Positions 7,990-17,203 are shown, counted from the first letter of the stretch. The stretch is DNA of 64,000 nucleotides from Paenibacillus borealis (GCF_000758665.1 NZ_CP009285.1:7812001-7876000), one strand, 5' to 3'. The notes: generated by a model from the sequence alone, not told the origin. Translations and numbers: made by a program.

Positions 7990-9615
7990 ATGCTGCAGCA
8001 ATTCATCGAACCAACCCGATATGATTTCGTGGAATCCTTGATGCTTGAACGCACCGGCTTTCTGGATTCTTTCTCCGTAGAGGGCCAGCCTTCCGGCGGG
8101 ACAGACGGAGATAAGAATGGAATCATCCTCGTGCAGAATAATCAGATTTTCATCACTCCCCCGCTCTCCGGCGGCAAACCGGCCCGGATCTCTGCTGTTC
8201 ATCCCGTAGTGCTGAAGATTAACTGGAAGACCGTTACGGAGCCTACAGAGGTTACCTCAGCGGATTATATCACCTGGGAGATCTGCGAGAAGCCGCAGTA
8301 TCAAATCACCGTTTCACCCGACAAGCTCAAAGTTCACTTCACCTTGTACCGTGCAGAGAAGTACGCCTGGAATCTGGTCAACTGCCCGGCTTCTTTCGAA
8401 GCCGCAGTGCGTGCCGAGCCTAACCGGGCGCTGCTGCTGTCCACGCTCACCATAGAACAGATTCTCTCTTCGCTGGATAACCGTTCAATTCTGCGTAATC
8501 TGAATATCCCGGCCTTATACGCCGAACTGAACAACCCTACATATCTCCCCGTCTGCATCGCAGAAGGGAGAGCCCCGCTGCCCGGTAAGGAATCCCGGAT
8601 TCAGCTGTCGCTTCCGGAGCATACGCTCACAGGCAATGGTATGCTCCGGGAAGGCCGGACTGCGGAATCTGCAGATTCCTTAGATTATCTCCGGTTTCCG
8701 GGAGCACCCTTCGCCAGAGAAGGAGAGGTCTTTGCCCGCAAATTGCCGCCCGAAGAGGGAATTCCCGGATTCGACGTAGAGGGAGGAGTACTATCCCCCC
8801 CTCCACCGCAGGATATTTATTTCGCAGCCGGAGAACATGCACAGCTTCTTCCAAACGGTGACATTGCGGCTCTGCGTACGGGCAGACCCCGCATCTGCGG
8901 AGACTCCAGCTGTGTCATAACCTGCGATTTCCCTGCCGTATGCCTCATCACCAGGGAGATGGCAGCAACCGCCAGTGAGATTATGTTCGCAGGTGACATC
9001 GTCGTACCGGCGGATATTGAAGGCCCTATGCGGATTGAAGCGTTAGGGAATGTGTATGTCTACGGCAACGTCCGCCAATCTACAATTACGGCTACCGGCA
9101 GTATCTATATAAGCGGTCAGGTAACCGGCTGCAGCCTGTACACCGGACTTGCCGGAGTAGAGCAGCACCGCCTGCACCGCTTCTCCAGTCTGCTGCTGAC
9201 AGAGGTTGCCGGACTGCGGGAAGCCGCCCGGCTGCTGGCCAAGAACGTAGAATCCCGCCAGCAATCCGTGAAGTACGGTCTGGTTGTTATGCTGCTGCTG
9301 GAGGATAAATACAGCCATATAGAGTGTCTGATCAGCGATCTTAAAACTGCGCTGCTATGCATGGACGGCTCTTCCCAGCCCGCTTCGGAGCAGCTTAAGC
9401 AGATGCTGGAGGTCTTTGCCCATCCGGGACAGTTCACTGAATTTATCACAGACAGTGTTCTGAACAGCTTCTCCAGACTGCTGCGCAATCTCTGTGAAGA
9501 CATTGAGCTGCTCCAGGAGGAGTATGCTGTCATTAATATCGCCCGGTCGCATGACAGTATCCTGAATCCCGGCGGAGAACTGATCCTGCGGGACGCGGAC
9601 GCAGAAACGGTCTAA
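7990..9615 (+). CDS. FapA/DUF342-family protein under c-di-GMP riboswitch
   Basis: A 541-residue protein with the FapA (formerly DUF342) architecture. A mixed N-terminal region is followed by a beta-helix-like core with repeated short strands (MFAGDIVVPADIEGPMRIEALGNVYVYGNV, ITATGSIYISGQVTGC, about residues 335-380) and a helical C-terminal third. Proteins of this family are tied to flagellar assembly in Vibrio and to polymer or cell-surface functions elsewhere; the biochemical role is unclear. ATG 7990 was chosen because GAGG lies 8 bases upstream; the frame stays open back into the riboswitch but lacks a signal there. The gene stands alone and its control by c-di-GMP suggests a motility-versus-sessile function. 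Confidence 0.85.
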   Translation: MLQQFIEPTRYDFVESLMLERTGFLDSFSVEGQPSGGTDGDKNGIILVQNNQIFITPPLSGGKPARISAVHPVVLKINWKTVTEPTEVTSADYITWEICEKPQYQITVSPDKLKVHFTLYRAEKYAWNLVNCPASFEAAVRAEPNRALLLSTLTIEQILSSLDNRSILRNLNIPALYAELNNPTYLPVCIAEGRAPLPGKESRIQLSLPEHTLTGNGMLREGRTAESADSLDYLRFPGAPFAREGEVFARKLPPEEGIPGFDVEGGVLSPPPPQDIYFAAGEHAQLLPNGDIAALRTGRPRICGDSSCVITCDFPAVCLITREMAATASEIMFAGDIVVPADIEGPMRIEALGNVYVYGNVRQSTITATGSIYISGQVTGCSLYTGLAGVEQHRLHRFSSLLLTEVAGLREAARLLAKNVESRQQSVKYGLVVMLLLEDKYSHIECLISDLKTALLCMDGSSQPASEQLKQMLEVFAHPGQFTEFITDSVLNSFSRLLRNLCEDIELLQEEYAVINIARSHDSILNPGGELILRDADAETV

Positions 9616-9645
9616 GCCTGCTGTAATGTAACCCCTGACAAGTAA

Positions 9646-9680
9646 AAACGGCTGCCCCTCTTCTGAGGGAGCAGCCGTTT
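9646..9680. terminator. Bidirectional terminator between convergent genes
   Basis: A hairpin with arms AAACGGCTGC / GCAGCCGTTT plus inner CCTC/GAGG pairs, with T-rich sequence on the right and A-rich on the left. It can serve both the DUF342 gene and the convergent EamA gene. Confidence 0.85.
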
Positions 9681-9682
9681 GT

Positions 9683-10600
9683 TTATTCTTTGCCCAGCCC
9701 GGGTACCGGGGGCTGCACGATCCGCCCGGCAGCCCGGCCCAGCCTGACATTTACCAGAATAATGCTGCTCACAATCAGCAGCATACCAATGACCAGATTC
9801 ATCGTAATCTGTTCATGCAATAGAACGACACTTGAGCCGATGGAGATCAGCGGAATCAGAAAGGTGAAGGAGCCTACCTTGCCGGCTTCCCCTTCGTTGA
9901 TCAGCTTGAAGTATACCATCCAGCCCAGAGCAATCACGAAGACCGCGATGAAGAGTGTATTCACTATAAAGGGAGGGCTCCAGGTAATATCCGCCCAGCT
10001 CTCTGAAGCCGAGCCTGCCGCCAGCAGGATTACTCCGCCGATCATGATCTGCATCGCGGTCATCCACAGCATATCTACTCTGGCTGCATTGCGTTTGGTG
10101 TACACCGTAGCCAGCGCCCAGCTGAGTGCACTGGCCAAGGCCAGCAGCACGCCTACAGGCGAAATACTTCCGGTTAATCCCCCAAGGCTTAATGAGGCTA
10201 CCCCGAGGAAGCCGATGACCAGTCCGGCGATCTTAAGTCCATACATCCGCTCACCCAGCCAGATCCAGGCAAAGATCCCGAGCAGCACCGGCTGCAGGAA
10301 TACAATAGCCGAGAATAATCCGGACGGCACGTACTGCAGGCCAATCGTCTGGAAGCCATAGTAGAAGACGATACTGAGGAAGGCCGACACCAGATAGACG
10401 GGCCAGAGCTGCCTGAAATTCAGCTGTTTCCGCTTAGGCAGAGCCGCGATGACCAGTATAATACCGGCAATGACTGTCCGGATTCCGGCGAACAGCAAGG
10501 GCGGAGCGTACGTTAAGGCAATTTTGGAGAGCGGCCAGTTAATGCCCCAGACAATAACCAGGAACACTAACAAGCCGATGGTTTGCTTCCGCTTCTGCAT
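9683..10600 (-). CDS. EamA/DMT-family permease
   Basis: A 305-residue drug/metabolite-transporter-superfamily protein with about ten hydrophobic helices arranged as two EamA repeats. The N-terminus has the typical VIVWGINWPLSKIALTYAPPLLFAGIRT, and IVFLQPVLLGIFAWIWLGERM closes the first repeat. The C-terminal repeat shows FLIPLISIGSSVVLLHEQIT. Such proteins export amino acids, metabolites or toxic compounds; the substrate cannot be inferred. It is divergent from a LysR regulator 96 bases away, the standard arrangement for a regulator controlling an exporter. AAGAGGTG precedes ATG 10600. Confidence 0.92.
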   Translation of the reverse strand: MQKRKQTIGLLVFLVIVWGINWPLSKIALTYAPPLLFAGIRTVIAGIILVIAALPKRKQLNFRQLWPVYLVSAFLSIVFYYGFQTIGLQYVPSGLFSAIVFLQPVLLGIFAWIWLGERMYGLKIAGLVIGFLGVASLSLGGLTGSISPVGVLLALASALSWALATVYTKRNAARVDMLWMTAMQIMIGGVILLAAGSASESWADITWSPPFIVNTLFIAVFVIALGWMVYFKLINEGEAGKVGSFTFLIPLISIGSSVVLLHEQITMNLVIGMLLIVSSIILVNVRLGRAAGRIVQPPVPGLGKE

Positions 10601-10696
10601 AAGTTCACCTCTTGTTATGATTTCTTCCCAAATGATACAATAGATTCAGTCATAATTGAAATGAATTATAATCATGAGGGGCATACCAGATTAGTT

Positions 10697-11626
10697 ATGA
10701 ACAACACTCAAATTCGCCTGTTTGTCTTAATTGCCGAAAGCCGCAGCTTCACCAAAGCCGGTCTTGCGCTGAATATGACCCAGCCCGCAGTCAGCCGGGC
10801 CATTTCCGCACTCGAAGCCGAGCTGGACGTGAAGCTGATGCTGCGCGACCGGCGCAGCGGACTGATGCTTACCGATATCGGCAAGCGGGTACTGGTCATC
10901 TGCCGCGGGATTCTCAGCGGCCTCGATAAGATTGACCAGGAGATTGCTGCCGAGAAAGGCCTGGAGAAGGGCCAGATCCGCATCGGCGCCTTTCCGGTCG
11001 CCGCTGCCTATTTTGTCCCGAAGATTATCAGTGCTATCACTGCCCGATACCCCGGAATTGAGATCAGCCTGTATGAGGGCTCCGTCGCCGAGGTGAAGGA
11101 CTGGCTGGCCTCACGGTTCATTGATGTGGGTCTGATGATTCCCCCGGTCGAAGAATTCGCCTCCCTGCCGCTGTTCCGGGAGAAGCTCTATGCCGTATTG
11201 CCCGGCAGTCACCCGCTTCATCAGAAGCGGATCGTCTGTGTGAAGGATCTGGAAGCCGAGCCCATGCTGCTCTGCAGATCGGGCTACGAGCCTCCGGTAG
11301 TGGACTTATTTCACCGGGCAGGCAGCATGCTGAATGTGAAATACGAGGTCAACAGCTACATCACCGCACTGAATATGATCCAGGAGGGTCTCGCCGTCGG
11401 TGTGATGTCACAGCTCTCTCTCTTGTCGCTGCCGCCGAATGTCGTGGTCCGGGAGCTGTCGCCTGATGCTTACCGCGATATTCATATCGCAGTCCATTCT
11501 CTGGAGGAGACCTCCATTGCCGTACAATTATTTATCGATACTGCACTGCAGCTGTTCTCCGGTAATGAAGCCCCTCCGCCGTCTCCGGCTGTTGCCGGCC
11601 TAACTAACGATACCGATAAGGAGTGA
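10697..11626 (+). CDS. LysR-family transcriptional regulator
   Basis: A 309-residue LysR regulator. The N-terminal winged helix-turn-helix spans about residues 1-60 (QIRLFVLIAESRSFTKAGLALNMTQPAVSRAISALE) and is followed by a periplasmic-binding-like effector domain. The start at ATG 10697 gives the normal LysR N-terminus. In-frame ATG 10661 is possible, and neither has a well-placed ribosome site (GAGGGG is 15 bases from 10697). It is divergent from the EamA gene and is followed after 5 bases by an aldo/keto reductase gene, so it may control both. Confidence 0.93.
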   Translation: MNNTQIRLFVLIAESRSFTKAGLALNMTQPAVSRAISALEAELDVKLMLRDRRSGLMLTDIGKRVLVICRGILSGLDKIDQEIAAEKGLEKGQIRIGAFPVAAAYFVPKIISAITARYPGIEISLYEGSVAEVKDWLASRFIDVGLMIPPVEEFASLPLFREKLYAVLPGSHPLHQKRIVCVKDLEAEPMLLCRSGYEPPVVDLFHRAGSMLNVKYEVNSYITALNMIQEGLAVGVMSQLSLLSLPPNVVVRELSPDAYRDIHIAVHSLEETSIAVQLFIDTALQLFSGNEAPPPSPAVAGLTNDTDKE

Positions 11627-11631
11627 TTAAC

Positions 11632-12606
11632 ATGGAATATAAGCGTCTCGGAAATAGCGGCCTGCAGGTTTCTGCGCTGGGCCTTGGAACCAACTCGTTT
11701 GGCAAAAGGGCGGATCAGGAGACCTCGATCCGTATCATTCATGCCGCAATGGATCAGGGCATTAACTTCATCGATACCGCCAACATCTATGCCGGCTCGG
11801 AGTCGGAGAGGATTATCGGCCTCGCCCTGGAGGGCAGACGCCATGAAGCCGTCCTGGCTACCAAAGCCGGCCTGCCGAAGCATGACGGGCCAGACGGCAG
11901 CGGCTCTTCCCGCCGCCATCTGATGCAGGAGCTGGAAGGCAGCCTGCGGCGGCTGAAGACGGATCATGTGGATCTGTATCAGATCCACGCCTTCGATCCC
12001 TATACACCGCTGGAGGAAACGCTGCGCACCCTCGATGATATGATCTCATCGGGCAAAGTGCGTTATATCGGGGCTTCCAATTATGCCGCCTGGGAGCTGA
12101 TGAAGGCGCTGGGCATCAGCGAAGCGCACAACTGGGCCAAATATGTCTCCATCCAGTGCAGCTATTCGCTTGCCGACCGCACACCTGAAGCAGAGCTGCT
12201 TCCGCTGTGTCTGGATCAGGGACTCGGCATCATCCCGTACTTCCCGCTTGCCGGCGGCATCCTCACCGGCAAATATGCCGGCAGCGGCAGTGCCCCTGCC
12301 GGTTCCAGAGCGGAAACCGATCCGAACTTCCGCCGCTTCCTTACCCCTGGACGCATCTCGCTCGGGGAACAGGTTAGTAGTATAGCGGAAGAGCTAGGGA
12401 CTTCACCTGCAGCGCTGTCTCTGGCCTGGCTGATGAGCAGACCGGCCGTCTCCACGGTGATCGTCGGCGCCACCCGGGTAGAGCAGGTGGAGCATAACCT
12501 GCAGAGTCTCTCCGTCCAGCCGGATGCAGCAACGCTTGAGAAGCTGGACCAGGCCAGCGCCGCCTTCCGCAGCGGGGAGCCGTTCGCCGTCTACCGGCTG
12601 CCTTAA
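11632..12606 (+). CDS. Aldo/keto reductase
   Basis: A 324-residue NADPH-dependent oxidoreductase with the (alpha/beta)8 aldo/keto reductase fold. The catalytic tetrad is visible: Asp in FIDTANIY, the following Tyr, Lys in VLATKAGL and His in YQIHAFD. The C-terminal cofactor region is STVIVGATRVEQVEHNL. It probably reduces a small aldehyde or ketone; the substrate is unknown. ATG 11632 has AAGGAG at a spacing of 8; the upstream in-frame start at 11623 lies inside the end of the LysR gene. It is co-transcribed with LysR and ends at a strong terminator. Confidence 0.93.
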   Translation: MEYKRLGNSGLQVSALGLGTNSFGKRADQETSIRIIHAAMDQGINFIDTANIYAGSESERIIGLALEGRRHEAVLATKAGLPKHDGPDGSGSSRRHLMQELEGSLRRLKTDHVDLYQIHAFDPYTPLEETLRTLDDMISSGKVRYIGASNYAAWELMKALGISEAHNWAKYVSIQCSYSLADRTPEAELLPLCLDQGLGIIPYFPLAGGILTGKYAGSGSAPAGSRAETDPNFRRFLTPGRISLGEQVSSIAEELGTSPAALSLAWLMSRPAVSTVIVGATRVEQVEHNLQSLSVQPDAATLEKLDQASAAFRSGEPFAVYRLP

Positions 12607-12627
12607 CAGCGGCCAGCTGGACGCACC

Positions 12628-12662
12628 AAAGTGGGCCCATGGTATACCGTGGGCCCACTTTT
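12628..12662 (+). terminator. Intrinsic terminator after the LysR-aldo/keto reductase operon
   Basis: Perfect 12-base arms AAAGTGGGCCCA / TGGGCCCACTTT with a 10-base loop, running into a seven-T stretch. It is 22 bases past the stop codon. Confidence 0.93.
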
Positions 12663-12798
12663 TTTGCGTTACATAGACAAACCCCGCTTTAATCAACCAT
12701 CAGACAAGTTACCGGCCCGCTGTGGGACTAGCAGAATACGGCATACATCAGATCCTCACACTTATCTTATTGCCGGCAGAATGAAGACCATGAAGTAA

Positions 12799-13020
12799 GC
12801 ATTGCATACATAAGTGTTGTACGTTCTACAACTTTGATTCATAGATATCCCGGTGTGGCGGAGGATTGTTGTAAGAAATACAAGAATTGTTCCTGCTAAG
12901 CCGCATGGAGTAGGCGAAATACTGCCTTTTATACAACAATTATAGATTTGGGCCGGTTTAACGGGCAAAATGTTGTATTCCGTGCAGGATTTTAGAATAG
13001 TACCGGATCTCTGTCACCAA
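12799..13020 (+). repeat. Dispersed intergenic repeat, copy A
   Basis: About 220 bases that recur at 31913-32134 and, shortened and inverted, at 49150-49292. Identity to the second copy is high by eye over the whole length. Three dyads are visible: GTTGTA (12816-12821) with TACAAC (12827-12832), TTGTA/TACAA around 12870, and TACAACA (12932-12938) with TGTTGTA (12971-12977). No convincing open frame and no flanking duplication were seen. It fills most of the gap between the aldo/keto reductase terminator and the hcp stop codon; the rest of that gap shows nothing recognisable. Confidence 0.85.
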
Positions 13021-13110
13021 TAGGAAGAATCCGAAAATATCTGGCAAGCGCGGTCATCCGGAGGTCTTGTAAGACACAGCACCGCAGGTTAGACAGTCAA
13101 TGATTCTCTT

Positions 13111-14763
13111 TTACACCGCGGCAATAAAACGCTCCATGTCTTCCTGTACGGTGGTAATACCGCCGATGCCAAAGCTGTCTACCAGCACCTTAGCTACATT
13201 AGGTGACAGGAATGCCGGAAATGTTGGTCCGAGGTGAATGTTCTTCACGCCCAGATGCAGCAGCGCCAGCAGCACAATTACTGCCTTTTGTTCATACCAG
13301 GCAATATTATAGGCGATTGGAAGATCGTTGATATCCTCCAGGCCGAAGACTTCCTTCAGCTTCAGCGCTATAACCACTAGCGAATAGGAATCGTTGCACT
13401 GGCCTGCATCAAGCACGCGGGGAATTCCGCCGATGTCGCCAAGCGCCAGCTTATTATATTTGTATTTGGCACAGCCTGCGGTAAGAATCACCGTATCCTC
13501 AGGCAGCTCCGCCGCGAAGTCTGTATAATAGCTGCGGCTCTTCATCCGTCCGTCACAGCCGGCCATGACGAAGAACTGTTTGATTGCGCCGCTCTGGACG
13601 GCCCCGACTACCTGATCTGCCACATTCATGACCGCCGCATGGGCAAAGCCGCCGATAATTTCACCCGTCTCGATTTCTACCGGAGCACTGCAGCCTTTGG
13701 CCTGCTCAATCAGAGCCGAGAAGTCCTTCACCCCGTCCGCTCCCGCAGCAATATGCTGAATTCCCGGATAACCTGTGTTGCCTGTTGTGTACAACCGGTT
13801 CTTATAGCTCTCTTTAGGCGGTACGATGCAGTTCGTAGTCATCAGAACCGGGCCGCCAAAGCTGTCGAATTCTTCCGTCTGCTTCCACCAGGCGTTGCCG
13901 TAGTTGCCCACGAAGTGGCTGTACTTCTTGAAGGCCGGATAATAGTGGGCCGGCAGCATTTCACTGTGCGTGTATACATCGACTCCGGTACCCTCCGTCT
14001 GCTTCAGCAGCTCCTCCATATCCTTGAGGTCATGTCCGCTGATCAGAATGCCGGGGTTCGTGCCCACACCAATATTCACTTTGGTAATCTCCGGGCTGCC
14101 GTAAGCTGCCGTGTTCGCACGGTCAAGCAGTGCCATTACATCCACGCCGAACTTGCCGCATTCCAGGACCAGAGCAGTCAGCTCGCCCCCGCCCAGGTTG
14201 TCATCCAGCACGGCCGTCAGGCCTTTTTCCATAAAAGCATGTGCGCCTGCTTCGTAGAATCCCAACACCGCTGCATGCTCCATATAAGCTGCCATTCCCT
14301 TCAGACCATAGGTCAGCAGCTCACGCAGAGAGCGGATATCCTCATGCTCTGTAGCAAGCACACCTACGGTTGCCGCCTTGTGCATCAAATCTTCATCCGT
14401 AATAGCACTCCATAGGGCTGCATCATGTTCTGACAGATACGCGATCACTCCGGCATCCGCAATTCTGCTGCGCCAGTTATCCCGCAGGGCAAGCCCCTCC
14501 CGGATCTTGGCAGTGAAGTATTCCGGTACAAAATTAGCATTGGTAATCGTTGCGAATAAGCTCTCTATAATAAATTTCTCTGTTACCGGATCGGTAATAC
14601 CCAGCTCACGGCCGCTGCGCGCGAAGACCGCAATACCTTTGAGCGTATACACCAGAAGATCCTGCAGATTGGCTACGTCACTGGTCTTGCCGCATACCCC
14701 CTGAATCGTACAACCCGTTCCCTTAGCTGCCTCCTGGCACTGAAAACAAAACATGTCGCTCAT
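13111..14763 (-). CDS. hcp: Hybrid-cluster protein / hydroxylamine reductase
   Basis: A 550-residue hybrid-cluster protein. The N-terminal cubane cluster motif is seen at Cys6, Cys9, Cys18 and Cys24 (CxxCx8Cx5C). Hybrid-cluster ligands are present further on, including [27 protein letters not shown] and the [13 protein letters not shown] and [10 protein letters not shown] cysteines. The enzyme was first described as hydroxylamine reductase and is now linked to nitric oxide reduction and protection from nitrosative stress under low oxygen. It is transcribed away from a CRP/FNR regulator, with two dyads between them. GGAG precedes ATG 14763 by 10 bases. Confidence 0.97.
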   Translation of the reverse strand: MSDMFCFQCQEAAKGTGCTIQGVCGKTSDVANLQDLLVYTLKGIAVFARSGRELGITDPVTEKFIIESLFATITNANFVPEYFTAKIREGLALRDNWRSRIADAGVIAYLSEHDAALWSAITDEDLMHKAATVGVLATEHEDIRSLRELLTYGLKGMAAYMEHAAVLGFYEAGAHAFMEKGLTAVLDDNLGGGELTALVLECGKFGVDVMALLDRANTAAYGSPEITKVNIGVGTNPGILISGHDLKDMEELLKQTEGTGVDVYTHSEMLPAHYYPAFKKYSHFVGNYGNAWWKQTEEFDSFGGPVLMTTNCIVPPKESYKNRLYTTGNTGYPGIQHIAAGADGVKDFSALIEQAKGCSAPVEIETGEIIGGFAHAAVMNVADQVVGAVQSGAIKQFFVMAGCDGRMKSRSYYTDFAAELPEDTVILTAGCAKYKYNKLALGDIGGIPRVLDAGQCNDSYSLVVIALKLKEVFGLEDINDLPIAYNIAWYEQKAVIVLLALLHLGVKNIHLGPTFPAFLSPNVAKVLVDSFGIGGITTVQEDMERFIAAV

Positions 14764-14824
14764 TACTCATTCACTCCTCATCATGAATTGGATAGCTGGA
14801 CAGGACAGCTCGGCGTCCCGCCTT

Positions 14825-14844
14825 TACAGTTACCAGTAATTGTA
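14825..14844. promoter_or_regulatory. Dyad near hcp promoter
   Basis: TACAGTTAC and GTAATTGTA flank a two-base centre; 8 of 9 arm positions pair. It lies 62-81 bases upstream of the hcp start, a likely place for binding by the divergent CRP/FNR regulator. Confidence 0.55.
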
Positions 14845-14861
14845 GTAGACTTTCGTCTATC

Positions 14862-14885
14862 AATCGGTAACGGATGTTACCGATT
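14862..14885. promoter_or_regulatory. Perfect 24-bp palindrome, probable CRP/FNR-type operator
   Basis: Arms AATCGGTAAC and GTTACCGATT pair at all ten positions around GGAT. It lies 22 bases before the CRP/FNR gene start, so it would suit autoregulation. The GTAAC-N-GTTAC core recalls sites attributed to HcpR-type regulators in Clostridia, from memory only. Confidence 0.7.
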
Positions 14886-14907
14886 ATTATGAATTCGGAG
14901 GAAATAT

Positions 14908-15612
14908 ATGAAACCGGACCCTGCCGCGCTGCAAGCCTGCCTGCTGTTTCGCGGGAAATCCGCAGAAGAGATCGGACTGCTGCTGCCCACGCTGGCCTAC
15001 ACTGTCAGCACTTACCGCAAGAACGCTATAATTCTCGCTGAAGGCGATCCGGCGGACCGGCTTGGAATTCTGCTCTCCGGCCGGGTCGAGGTGCAGAAGA
15101 CGCATTCCACCGGCAGCAGCGTTACCATCGCCCATCTTAAGGAAGGGCAGACCATCGGGGAGGCCGTGTTATTCCGCAAGGATAATGTAGCCCCCGCCAC
15201 AGTAACAGCAACAGGGCCCTGCAAAGTAATGTTTATCGGCAAGCAGGAGCTGCTGAGAATATTCGCGGCGGACACGGATATCCTCACCCGCTTCATTGAG
15301 AATCTGTCCGAGCGGCTGGTGCTTGTTAACCGGAAGATTGAGAACCTGTCCGCCGGGCCGCTGCGGCGCCGGATCATAGACTTCCTGCTGGAGCAGGGCG
15401 CGCTGCAGGCCTCTGATACGCTGAAGCTCCCCTTCAGCCGCAAAGAATGGGCCGGGCATCTGAATACCGCCCGTCCCTCTCTGTCCCGTGAGCTTGGATT
15501 TCTGCGCGATCAGGGCTGGATTGAGTTCAAGGGCAGCGAAATCACGCTGCTGGACCGGAGCCGGATGAATGACTACCTTCTGAGTCTGCCCTCTTCAGCA
15601 GGCAACCTGTGA
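14908..15612 (+). CDS. CRP/FNR-family regulator, divergent from hcp (HcpR-like)
   Basis: A 234-residue regulator: cyclic-nucleotide-binding-like beta barrel (about residues 20-130, with LAEGDPADRLGILLSGRVEVQK and GQTIGEAVLF), dimer helix, and C-terminal HTH (SRKEWAGHLNTARPSLSRELGFLRDQGWIEF). It lacks the cysteine cluster of oxygen-sensing FNR, so it is not an iron-sulfur FNR. Its position back to back with hcp, with dyads between, suggests it responds to nitric oxide or a related signal and controls hcp, as HcpR-type proteins do. A perfect GGAGG site lies 7 bases before ATG 14908. Effector unknown. Confidence 0.9.
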   Translation: MKPDPAALQACLLFRGKSAEEIGLLLPTLAYTVSTYRKNAIILAEGDPADRLGILLSGRVEVQKTHSTGSSVTIAHLKEGQTIGEAVLFRKDNVAPATVTATGPCKVMFIGKQELLRIFAADTDILTRFIENLSERLVLVNRKIENLSAGPLRRRIIDFLLEQGALQASDTLKLPFSRKEWAGHLNTARPSLSRELGFLRDQGWIEFKGSEITLLDRSRMNDYLLSLPSSAGNL

Positions 15613-15713
15613 AGAACGCTCTGGTGCAGAGCAGAACAGACTCGGCTAGACTAAAATAGACGCACCACGCAAGCTGTTATATTCCGATAGATTCACCCTA
15701 GGAGGATGCATTC

Positions 15714-17105
15714 ATGTTGCAGTTAACCGCACCCCATATCGACCAGCTGCTGGCAGAGCACAGAGAGTGGTTCAGCAGCGGAATAACGAGAACCCCCGCT
15801 TTCCGGCTGGAACAGCTGCGGAAGCTGAAGGACGCTATCAAACGCAGCGAGCCCCGGATTATCGCCGCCTTGAATAAGGATCTGCGTAAGAGTGAATTCG
15901 AGGCGTACGCCACCGAGATCGGCTTCACGCTGGATAGCATCGGCTATATGATGAAGCATCTCCGGCGCTGGATGAAGCCGGTTAAGGTAAGATCACCGCT
16001 GCATATGTTCCCGGCGAAGAGCAGCATTATAGCAGAGCCTTACGGGACCGCGCTCATCATCGGACCCTTCAATTATCCGTTCCAGCTGCTGATTGAGCCG
16101 CTGATCGGGGCCATTGCGGCCGGCAACTGCGCGGTACTGAAGCCTTCCGAGAGCACCCCGGCTATTTCGGCGGTCATTGAAGACATGATCCGGGAGACCT
16201 TTGATCCGGCATATATCCGGGTCGTACAGGGTGAGAAAGAAACGACGAATCTGCTCATTCATGCGAAATTTGATTATATTTTTTTCACCGGCAGCGTGCC
16301 TGTAGGCAGAATTGTCATGGAGGCGGCAGCGAAGAATCTGGTGCCTGTAACCCTTGAGCTGGGCGGTAAAAGTCCGGTCATTGTCGACAAGACCGCCAAT
16401 CTGGAGGCCGCGGCCAAACGGATCGCGTGGGGCAAGCTGATCAATGTCGGGCAGACCTGTATCGCCCCGGACTACCTGCTGGTCCATAGAGATGTTGCAG
16501 CTGAATTGATCGAACGGATCAAACACAACATCACCGCATTCTACGGGACGGATATCCGCCATAACACGGACTACGGACGGATCGTGAATGAACGCCAGCT
16601 GCGGCGGATTGAAGCGATGCTTGAGCAGGACCGCGATAAGCTGATCCTGGGCGGCAGTGTCGTGCCGGAGGATCTGTACATCGAACCGGCCCTGATCTAT
16701 CCGGCTTCCTGGAGCGATGCCTCGATGCAGGATGAGATCTTCGGGCCTGTCCTGCCGATTATGGAATACCGCCAGCTTGAGGAAGCTATCCGGAGTATCA
16801 ACGATCATCCCAAGCCGCTCGCCCTCTATCTGTTCACTGAGGATAAGCAGATCGAGACGCAGGTAATGGACAGTGTTTCCTTCGGGGGCGGCTGTGTGAA
16901 TGATACAATCACCCATGTAGCCAGCACCCATCTGCCGTTCGGCGGTGTGGGAAATTCCGGGATAGGCGGCTATCACGGCAAGCATAGCTTCGACCTCTTC
17001 TCCCACCGCAAGAGCATTGTTAAGCGAAGCACGCGGCTGGACTTCGGGATTGTCTACCCGCCTTACGGCAACAAGGTCAAGCTGGCGCGAAAGCTGCTGA
17101 AGTAG
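15714..17105 (+). CDS. Aldehyde dehydrogenase (class 3 type)
   Basis: A 463-residue NAD(P)-dependent aldehyde dehydrogenase of the class 3/fatty-aldehyde branch, which is shorter than the 490-residue common type. Conserved parts: PFNYPFQLLIEPLIGAIAAGNCAVLKPSE (cofactor site), FFTGSVPVGR, LELGGKSP (general-base Glu) and NVGQTCIAPDY (catalytic Cys). The C-terminal LPFGGVGNSGIGGYHGKHSFDLFSHRKSI is also typical. Bacillus YwdH is a likely relative. It stands alone after the CRP/FNR gene, with AGGAGG upstream of ATG 15714 and a terminator behind. The substrate, probably a medium- or long-chain or aromatic aldehyde, is not determined. Confidence 0.95.
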   Translation: MLQLTAPHIDQLLAEHREWFSSGITRTPAFRLEQLRKLKDAIKRSEPRIIAALNKDLRKSEFEAYATEIGFTLDSIGYMMKHLRRWMKPVKVRSPLHMFPAKSSIIAEPYGTALIIGPFNYPFQLLIEPLIGAIAAGNCAVLKPSESTPAISAVIEDMIRETFDPAYIRVVQGEKETTNLLIHAKFDYIFFTGSVPVGRIVMEAAAKNLVPVTLELGGKSPVIVDKTANLEAAAKRIAWGKLINVGQTCIAPDYLLVHRDVAAELIERIKHNITAFYGTDIRHNTDYGRIVNERQLRRIEAMLEQDRDKLILGGSVVPEDLYIEPALIYPASWSDASMQDEIFGPVLPIMEYRQLEEAIRSINDHPKPLALYLFTEDKQIETQVMDSVSFGGGCVNDTITHVASTHLPFGGVGNSGIGGYHGKHSFDLFSHRKSIVKRSTRLDFGIVYPPYGNKVKLARKLLK

Positions 17106-17157
17106 AGGATTAAGGAGACGGGATAGCTCCCTACCCCACTTTTGCGAAAGAAGAAAA

Positions 17158-17203
17158 AACAAAAAGGAAGCCTCCCTTGCTAAAAGGAGGTTTCCTTTTT
17201 GTT
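17158..17203. terminator. Bidirectional terminator
   Basis: Long arms AACAAAAAGGAAGCCTCC and GGAGGTTTCCTTTTTGTT (one mismatch) with a 10-base loop; each outer arm provides A- or T-rich tracts. It separates the aldehyde dehydrogenase and the convergent GGDEF-EAL gene. Confidence 0.9.

Noticed and set aside
12762..12968. 68-codon minus-strand frame across repeat copy A, with a similar fragment across copy B
   Set aside because: The frame is not kept between copies, while the dyads are; structure, not protein, is conserved.
14908..15612. Oxygen-sensing FNR
   Set aside because: The cysteine cluster needed for an iron-sulfur centre is missing; only scattered cysteines are present.
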